Shown here piece by piece: positions 51,377-56,734 of a stretch of 56,734 bases of DNA. The notes under the pieces are model-generated. The model saw only the letters and a list, made by a program, of their open reading frames with translations. It was not told the origin of the DNA and did no database searches. The first letter of the stretch is position 1; the number at the start of each line of letters is the position of its first letter. The position numbers and the translations under genes were made by a program. The DNA is from Cytophagales bacterium (lineage in GTDB: Bacteria > Bacteroidota > Bacteroidia > Cytophagales > Cyclobacteriaceae). The stretch covers positions 1 through 56,734 of the forward strand of contig DAHVFH010000203.1 in assembly GCA_027317105.1 (NCBI GenBank), given 5' to 3'.

Positions 51377-52294
51377 TTAACGATTAACTTTTACAAAAGC
51401 CGTGTCTGGCAGCCCGTAATTTCCTGTTGTGAGAAATTTATCATCCAATTTAAATTGTGGTTTGATAATTTCGACCAGTTCTTTGTTCCGCGTTCCGGGG
51501 ATAACTTCAACTTTAACAGCCGTGCTGTCGTTTACTAATTTCATCACCCAAAAGTTTTCCATCATCTCATCGCTAAGCACGGCTACTTTGGGAAGGATTT
51601 GTTTTTTTGCTTCCACATTTTTGTTCACTAATACTTTTATGATGAGGTTTTCAGGAAGGAAAAGGGGCGCGTCCGATTTTGCCAGGATCGTTTGCGTCTG
51701 GGCTAATACGTTCATAGTAGTAAGGGGCGTGGTAAACCGGGCTGGATGTCGAGAGTTATCAGGCATTAGTAATATACAAGACGCCCCGGTTTTGGTGAAC
51801 GGCTTATATTCATAGGGAACATTGACCGCAAAGGCAAGGGCATTACTTTCCGCAATAGTGCAAAGTTGCCCACCTTCCAACACATAATCTCCGATCTGTT
51901 GTTTGTCCAAGGTACTGATGATTCCGGAGGCTGGGGCTTTGACGTTTATTTTACCATAAGAAGTGGCAGCCGAGTCGGGCATTACTGCTCCGACACCAAG
52001 CGCTCTTCGCTCTTTAGTTTCAAGCACATAAAGAATTTGCCCTTCTTTTACTGGATCGCCAAGTTTAATAAATACATTGGTGATAAAGGCCGGAATTTGG
52101 GCGGTCACCACATTTCGACTGAGATAGAGCGTATTGGCAAACAACGTGAGTTCATCTTTAATGATGCCTTTGCTCAAGCCAATTACATCAACAGATACCT
52201 TTGCCTTTACCGCTACATCTTCATGCACAGCAGGTCTTTGACAAGCGGCCATCACCAAAGTGAAACCGATAAAAATTTTTAATTCTGTTCGCAT
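51377..52294 (-). CDS. RND efflux periplasmic adaptor lipoprotein (membrane fusion protein)
   Basis: 305 residues. A lipobox (VMAAC, Cys18) anchors it in the membrane. The barrel-sandwich half motifs are PAFITNVFIKLGDPVKEGQILYV and KAPASGIISTLDKQQIGDYV, the hallmark of HlyD/MFP adaptors. It joins the RND pump to the outer-membrane channel. Shorter than many adaptors because the coiled-coil hairpin is short. It starts 3 bases after the channel gene's stop and ends 13 bases before the permease start. Confidence 0.9.
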   Translation of the reverse strand: MRTELKIFIGFTLVMAACQRPAVHEDVAVKAKVSVDVIGLSKGIIKDELTLFANTLYLSRNVVTAQIPAFITNVFIKLGDPVKEGQILYVLETKERRALGVGAVMPDSAATSYGKINVKAPASGIISTLDKQQIGDYVLEGGQLCTIAESNALAFAVNVPYEYKPFTKTGASCILLMPDNSRHPARFTTPLTTMNVLAQTQTILAKSDAPLFLPENLIIKVLVNKNVEAKKQILPKVAVLSDEMMENFWVMKLVNDSTAVKVEVIPGTRNKELVEIIKPQFKLDDKFLTTGNYGLPDTAFVKVNR

Positions 52295-52297
52295 AAT

Positions 52298-53578
52298 TTA
52301 CCAGTTCCAGTAGTTGTAAAGATTGATAAGCAGTTGTTTATTATTTTGAAGTAACACAAAATCACGTTGGGAAATGATCATGCTCTTTAAGGTGGTGATG
52401 TAGTTGATCACCGAAATTTGTCCCCGGCTTAATTCCTGTTTATAAAACGATAGAAGTTTTACGTATTCCTGTAATTGTTGTTCGGTAAGGATGAGCCGTT
52501 CATTTAATGATTTTAATTCAGTCAATATCCTGCCCTTTCTTACCGTGTTTTGTTTATAAAATAAATCCCTATAACGTCCCGTGGAGCGCATCAAAACAGA
52601 AGTGCGCTTCTGGGTAATCTGCCTTTGCTTTCCATCGGTCAAATTCATGGTGAAATTTAGGCCCGCACTCATGCCAAACCGATTGGGAATAGTAGGCGCA
52701 TAGACTGCATTTAATCCGGTATTGGCATACAGGCTCACCACAGGTTTATATTTTAATTCAAATAGCTTTTGAGCCGCCTGCAAGTTGAGGCTATCCAGAC
52801 GATACCTTTCCACCCATCCAGATTGAATAATGTCTTCCCTTGGTTGTAGGTCGATATCGTCAAGTACCTGATAGGTGGTGTCGGTAATACCGCAAAGGAC
52901 ACGTAAGTCCATCAGGTCTCTGCGATAGGTTGCACGGAAAGTATTCAAAGCGGTTTGCTGTGTTTTTTGCTCGATAGCAAGCAGGGCGAGATCAGATTGT
53001 TTGGCGATCCCGCTTTCTACCAATTTGGAAACAACATTCTTTTGATCACTGATAATCTTGGTCAAATCGTTAAGGTATTCCGTTTGTTTGTAGTCTGTGA
53101 GGCAAAGAATGTACTGATCGGTAATAAATTTTTCTAGGTCGTGGGCAGAAAGCCGGGCTGTGTTCTCATTGATCTGCGCCCCGATCAAAACTTGCCCGGC
53201 TGCCGCTTCATAGCGTGGATTACTAAACAAAGGCTTTGCCCAGTTGATCATCCCCTGGTACATTCCTGCGTTACTTGCGGCAATATCATAACCTGAATAG
53301 TTAGTATCTGTACCGGCTGAATTCAATACCAAGTCAGATTTGTTGTTGTCCCGTGAGATAATAGGCGCAAACATGTAAGCACCCGTTAAGGACACTTGGG
53401 CTTTTGTATAGAACGCTTTCAGGCGTTCGGCCTCGAGCCGAGCGGCTTCGCTTAAGTTTCTATTATCCTGAATCAGTGCACTATTAATTTTTGCCTGTTC
53501 GATGTAGAAAGCCAGATCCTGCGCTTTGATCAATGACGAACATGACAACAAAAAAGAAAACAGAATGGCAATTCTCAT
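52298..53578 (-). CDS. TolC-family outer-membrane efflux protein
   Basis: 426 residues. Signal peptide (MRIAILFSFLLSCSSLIKA), then the long helical coiled coils of TolC with repeated NxxxxLxxE patterns (RNLSEAARLEAERLKAFY and QQLQEYVKLLSFYKQEL). It forms the outer-membrane exit channel for the adaptor and permease encoded next. It begins the three-gene operon and lies beside a strong hairpin terminator (53718-53750) that separates it from the PepSY gene. Confidence 0.9.
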   Translation of the reverse strand: MRIAILFSFLLSCSSLIKAQDLAFYIEQAKINSALIQDNRNLSEAARLEAERLKAFYTKAQVSLTGAYMFAPIISRDNNKSDLVLNSAGTDTNYSGYDIAASNAGMYQGMINWAKPLFSNPRYEAAAGQVLIGAQINENTARLSAHDLEKFITDQYILCLTDYKQTEYLNDLTKIISDQKNVVSKLVESGIAKQSDLALLAIEQKTQQTALNTFRATYRRDLMDLRVLCGITDTTYQVLDDIDLQPREDIIQSGWVERYRLDSLNLQAAQKLFELKYKPVVSLYANTGLNAVYAPTIPNRFGMSAGLNFTMNLTDGKQRQITQKRTSVLMRSTGRYRDLFYKQNTVRKGRILTELKSLNERLILTEQQLQEYVKLLSFYKQELSRGQISVINYITTLKSMIISQRDFVLLQNNKQLLINLYNYWNW

Positions 53579-53717
53579 TTTTTAAACAAATAGGGTTTAC
53601 TAGTATTTTACTTAATTAAGAAGTCCAAATATCCTGCGACAATCTGAAGTAATTCTGGATGTTGACTAATTATTGACAATAAAAGGGAAGTATTTATTCC
53701 CTCCCTCCATATTTATG

Positions 53718-53750
53718 ACAAAAGCTACTCCATTTTGGAGTAGCTTTTGT
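53718..53750. terminator. perfect 15-bp hairpin, likely terminator
   Basis: ACAAAAGCTACTCCA at 53718-53732 pairs perfectly with TGGAGTAGCTTTTGT at 53736-53750 across a 3-base loop. It lies 90 bases past the PepSY stop on the minus strand and about 140 bases before the efflux operon start, so it probably ends the PepSY transcript. There is no long T-run outside the stem, but T's lie within its end. It may work in both directions. Confidence 0.65.
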
Positions 53751-53839
53751 GTCTCTGCAAAATTTATTTGCTTAAAAATTATCGTTAATGATCCCGCCTA
53801 AATTAACAATAAATAAACTGAAGGTTTAGTACGGCACCA

Positions 53840-54313
53840 TTAGTCTTCATCATCTTCGTCATCTTTTTCTTTTTTAATCTCTTTTGCTTCCTTCACTTCT
53901 TTTAGAAACTTACCATTGCTATCAAACAACAAATCCATCCCTTTGACTTCTGCTTCATACGTAACTTTGCCAGAAGCATCTGTAATTTTTGCGGCCTCTT
54001 TCACATTCATTCCCTTATAGTTAGCCTTAACGTATTCCGTTACGCCTTTTGGCAATTGGCTCATTTCAATTTCTACTTCCGTCTCCACGATTTTGCCCGA
54101 TGCGTCAAACAACACAGATTGATCAGCTTTATTCAAATCGAAGCTTGCCTCGTATTGGTTCTTTTCTTTGTCCCACTTCACATCCTTGGCGGTAGGAAAC
54201 TGTTTTTGCAAGGCACTTTTTACAGCGGCAGGAACTTCCGCTTCTTTCATTTTTTGAGAAAACCCAAATGATACTCCCATCATCAAGGCTACAAACAACA
54301 TTAATTTTTTCAT
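53840..54313 (-). CDS. PepSY-like exported protein with acidic tail
   Basis: 157 residues. Signal peptide MKKLMLFVALMMGVSFGFSQ, then two BLIP-like/PepSY repeats: AVKSALQKQFPTAKDVKWDKE with QYEASFDLNKADQSVLFDASG, and a second, AYVKANYKGMNV-type block with TYEAEVKGMDLLFDSNGKFL. The last 20 residues are highly acidic (KEKDDEDDED), possibly binding cations. Such proteins are common beside two-component genes in Bacteroidota. It lies 62 bases downstream of the histidine kinase, on its strand, and may be its sensor partner or target. Confidence 0.8.
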   Translation of the reverse strand: MKKLMLFVALMMGVSFGFSQKMKEAEVPAAVKSALQKQFPTAKDVKWDKEKNQYEASFDLNKADQSVLFDASGKIVETEVEIEMSQLPKGVTEYVKANYKGMNVKEAAKITDASGKVTYEAEVKGMDLLFDSNGKFLKEVKEAKEIKKEKDDEDDED

Positions 54314-54375
54314 TATTTTGTTTTGTTTAAAATTTTAACCAAAGGTGCGCTATGAATTTGAAGTTTTTTTGAATT

Positions 54376-55641
54376 TTAAAAGGTAAGCAAAAAAATATGT
54401 TCACTATTTTCATGCTTGTAGCTTATTTGCCAACCGTGCAAATCGCTGATTTTCTTAACGATAGCTAAACCAAGGCCATTTCCACCATTTGATCCTGGAA
54501 GAGAAAAGCGTTGAAATAATTTATTTCTTTCCAGCACAAACGGCACCCCCGTATTTGAAACAGCCAATTCATTTTGTTCCAATCTGATCGCAATTCTACC
54601 ATTGACCTTATTGTGGCGGACGGCATTCAACAATAAGTTGCTAATCGCAATTTCGAACAAAATTAGATTCCCTTTGATCGTGCAACTGCCCAAATTCTGT
54701 AAATCTACCACAATGTTCATGTTTTCTGCTTGCTCAGAAAAGAAAGTGATCTGCTTTTTCAGCACTTCATTCACCGCTATTTCCTCACCCCCAGCGAATT
54801 GGTTGTTCTCCATCTTCGAGAGAAGCAAAAGATTTTTGTTGATCCGAGAAAGGCGTGTTAATGAATCATTCATGTCTGATAGCGTTCTACCAATGGCATC
54901 CGTAAAAGGCATCTGCTGTGCCAGCGTATCCAATTTTGCCTGGAATATCGCCAGGGGTGTTTGCAGCTCATGGGAGGCATTCTCAATAAATTCATTTTGG
55001 TGGTTGTAGCTATTCATGTTCCGCTCAAGCAATTTGCCCACCGATTGATTAAGCCGCGAAAACTCCTCAATATCCGTTACAACAAACTCGACCCTGGTAT
55101 TTTTACCCAATTCAAAGTGTTCTACATTTTCTAAAGTAGAATAAAATGGTTTCCAAAGGCGGGCAGAAAGATATTTCGTTATAAAGTATAGCCCCGTTAA
55201 TAACGTACTGAGAATGATTACAAACAATAATGCGATGCCCGTTATCATGTCAGCGGACTCCACCAGATTGATGCGGGCAACAAATACATAAGGCATTTTT
55301 TCGATGCGCACGGGCGAGTGCAAAACACGATAGGGTTCATTTTCATTGGCCAGCGAATCAAAATGAAATTGATAAAAAATCGAGTCATGCATAATCTTAG
55401 CCTTATTCGCCTCCAATTTATCATCGCGATTGAAAGCGTTCCAGACGGAAACATCGGTTGCTTTCAATGAAGGAAGATGATTGGCAATGAATTCATTTTT
55501 CCTCAACTGGAGCGTCTCGTCTGCTTCATCAATAAAAATTTCGTTGGCTAGAAAATAAAATAAGGGTGCACTGACAAACAACACGATCACCGAAAAAAGC
55601 AGATATACGCGTAACGTTTTATCTAATAATTTTTTGCTCAT
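54376..55641 (-). CDS. sensor histidine kinase
   Basis: 421 residues. Two membrane helices (about 8-32 and 132-155) flank a periplasmic sensor loop; HisKA has the phosphorylated His224 in ENASHELQTPLAIFQAKL; the HATPase has LLNAVRHNKVNGRIAI (N box) and NGGNGLGLAIVKKISDLHG (G boxes). The ATG at 55641 overlaps the response regulator's stop (ATGA), so it is coupled to it; a start 9 bases upstream is less likely. Stimulus unknown. The PepSY gene follows on the same strand. Confidence 0.93.
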   Translation of the reverse strand: MSKKLLDKTLRVYLLFSVIVLFVSAPLFYFLANEIFIDEADETLQLRKNEFIANHLPSLKATDVSVWNAFNRDDKLEANKAKIMHDSIFYQFHFDSLANENEPYRVLHSPVRIEKMPYVFVARINLVESADMITGIALLFVIILSTLLTGLYFITKYLSARLWKPFYSTLENVEHFELGKNTRVEFVVTDIEEFSRLNQSVGKLLERNMNSYNHQNEFIENASHELQTPLAIFQAKLDTLAQQMPFTDAIGRTLSDMNDSLTRLSRINKNLLLLSKMENNQFAGGEEIAVNEVLKKQITFFSEQAENMNIVVDLQNLGSCTIKGNLILFEIAISNLLLNAVRHNKVNGRIAIRLEQNELAVSNTGVPFVLERNKLFQRFSLPGSNGGNGLGLAIVKKISDLHGWQISYKHENSEHIFLLTF

Positions 55642-56312
55642 ACTTCCCATTGATAGCCAAACCCATAAATTGTTTTTATATAATCATTACACCCGCTTTC
55701 GCTCAACTTCTTTTTCAAATTCTTGATGTGCGCATAAACAAAGCCATGATTATCCAGCATATCGGCCATGTCTCCGCTCAAATGTTCGGCAATTGAATTT
55801 TTGGAAACGACTTTTCCTTTATTCGAGATCAGGAACAAAAGGAGGTCATATTCCTTTCTTGTAAGGGGCAACGTATTTTCTTGCACGCTCACTTTTTGTG
55901 CAGGCACGTCAATGGTCAGTTCATTGAATACCATTTTATTTGAACCCATGAAATTTTTTCTCCGAATGAGCGCTTCAACTCGTGCCCCCAGTTCAGCGAG
56001 ATGAAAGGGTTTGGCGAGGTAGTCATCAGCGCCTAACTTTAGTCCCTGAATGCGATCATCTAATGAATCGTGGGCTGAAATGATGATCACGCCATCTGTC
56101 TTTCCCTCGCTTTTAAGCTGGTCTAAAACCGTCAGTCCATTACCATCTGGAAGGGATATATCCAGTAAGATACAGTCATAGTCGTACAGCATAATCTTTT
56201 CTATGGAAGCGCTCACCGTATCGGCCACCTCGCATTGGTGTCCTTCCCCTTTGAGATACCCAACAATACTTTCCGCAAGTTGTTTCCCGTCTTCAATTAC
56301 CAAAACCTTCAT
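55638..56312 (-). CDS. response regulator, OmpR/PhoB family
   Basis: 224 residues. The receiver domain (1-118) has acidic residues Glu7 and Asp8, the phosphorylation site Asp51 in CILLDISLPDGNG, and Lys near 101 in DYLAKPF. The C-terminal winged helix (about 125-224) has RKEYDLLLFLISNKGKVVS and IKTIYGFGYQWEV. It binds promoter DNA and is likely to regulate the PepSY gene and perhaps the efflux operon, which lie just downstream on the same strand; this is inferred. Confidence 0.95.
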   Translation of the reverse strand: MKVLVIEDGKQLAESIVGYLKGEGHQCEVADTVSASIEKIMLYDYDCILLDISLPDGNGLTVLDQLKSEGKTDGVIIISAHDSLDDRIQGLKLGADDYLAKPFHLAELGARVEALIRRKNFMGSNKMVFNELTIDVPAQKVSVQENTLPLTRKEYDLLLFLISNKGKVVSKNSIAEHLSGDMADMLDNHGFVYAHIKNLKKKLSESGCNDYIKTIYGFGYQWEV

Positions 56313-56499
56313 GCGGTAAAGCTACCACTACATTTTGAAGTTCTTTAGAAGAATGATATTGAATCTACATCGCTTAGAAACCGCTTCATAAGAACCTTAG
56401 CTATTCGGCTTATTCCAATGAAGTCCATGTCAATTCCAACCAATCATCCCCTTTTTACAAATAGGGATTTTAAGTTTTTGTTAGATTTCGAACTGATAG

Positions 56500-56625
56500 G
56501 AACGCGTGACACTGAAGGCGATGGGTCTGGAGGAAGGGTTCACCCGCGATCTCCTCCATCTGATCCACCACGAATCAATTCAGGTGCAGACTAAAGTGAT
56601 GAATGAATCGGAGGTGAAGGTGTGA
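56500..56625 (+). pseudogene. remnant of a chorismate mutase (type II) C-terminus
   Basis: A short frame, preceded by a TAG at 56497-56499, reads ERVTLKAMGLEEGFTRDLLH and then LIHHESIQVQTKVMN before a TGA. The LGL-E-F-LLHLIH-ESI-Q pattern is the final helix of AroQ-type chorismate mutases, which in Bacteroidota are often fused to DAHP synthase. No upstream part of the domain is recognisable in the preceding 180 bases, so this is a broken, short piece (about 40 residues) of a gene. Confidence 0.6.
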
Positions 56626-56701
56626 TTTATTCCAATTTTCGATTCGAAATTTATTAGTGCCGTTCGTGGTCAATGGGGAAACTAGTATAGTGACAATTTA
56701 G

Positions 56702-56714
56702 TTATGCGACATAA
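56702..56714. repeat. short palindrome TTATG-CGA-CATAA near the right edge
   Basis: TTATG and CATAA are exact reverse complements around a 3-base centre. It is similar in kind to tyrosine-recombinase core or XerCD-like sites. The surrounding sequence is AT-rich and non-coding. The window ends 20 bases later, so a partner site or an integrase gene could not be seen. Confidence 0.35.
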
Positions 56715-56734
56715 TATTTAGATAGCTTTCTATC

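Noticed and set aside
56418..56594. 59-codon ORF on the plus strand that overlaps the chorismate mutase remnant
   Set aside because: Proline- and glycine-rich composition suggests an out-of-frame reading of other sequence; no family similarity.

Overview
The window looks like chromosomal DNA from a member of the Bacteroidota, most likely of the Cytophagales type. The evidence is the recurring TAnnTTTG promoter box upstream of several genes, the near absence of Shine-Dalgarno sequences, and Bacteroidota-typical families: the CtlX citrulline hydrolase, a DUF5723 outer-membrane protein, a BT_3928/DoxX-like membrane protein, DUF1599, DUF6934, DUF4198 and PepSY-like proteins. Base composition is moderate and even. 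Most of the window is ordinary, densely packed core genome, and no rRNA, tRNA, CRISPR array, intact prophage or intact insertion sequence was seen.

Layout. 1-2.7 kb: the end of an unknown gene, then an arginine-deiminase-like enzyme coupled to CtlX. 2.9-3.1 kb: a non-coding stretch with a promoter box and clear RNA-like pairing, possibly a 6S-like RNA. 3.1-6.2 kb: a lipoprotein and a DUF5723 beta-barrel that overlap at TGATG. 6.2-8.9 kb: an alpha-L-fucosidase divergent from an Xaa-Pro aminopeptidase. 8.9-14.8 kb: DUF4198, RidA and Uma2 proteins, an IscA-type Fe-S protein, methylmalonyl-CoA epimerase, Ffh, a tiny membrane ORF and riboflavin synthase. 14.9-19.5 kb: a ClC channel with CBS domains, a 2OG-Fe(II) oxygenase and a chromate transporter. 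19.7-24.4 kb: rny, zapA, a coiled-coil ZapB-like gene and pheT. 24.5-29.7 kb: a frameshifted DUF6934 gene, then a sugar region (MFS sugar transporter, SMP-30 protein, nucleotidyltransferase, sugar kinase-like phosphotransferase) interrupted by a RelBE-type toxin-antitoxin pair.

29.8-37.7 kb: M28 peptidase, trmD, rplS, class I aldolase, accD (zinc ribbon lost), a repeat-rich intergenic region, a glycosyltransferase and proS. 37.8-40.7 kb: a Gly/Met/Tyr-rich secreted protein and an OmpP1/FadL-like barrel. 40.7-46.8 kb: aroK, BT_3928-like, a four-helix-bundle gene and DUF1599 run leftward; folP, a SpoU methyltransferase, a CBM9-like exported protein and purM run rightward. 46.8-48.1 kb: an exported VOC protein and a Tat-exported TIM-barrel protein. 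48.2-56.3 kb: an RND efflux operon (tolC-like, adaptor, permease), a PepSY-like protein and a two-component system, all on the minus strand. 56.5-56.7 kb: a chorismate mutase remnant and a short palindrome at the window edge.

I did not find a clear multi-gene system of a new kind. The best leads are the structured RNA candidate at 2.9-3.1 kb, the four-helix-bundle gene bracketed by related repeats at 42.3-42.7 kb, the AccD without zinc ligands, the broken DUF6934 gene, and the gene remnant next to a recombination-site-like palindrome at the right edge.
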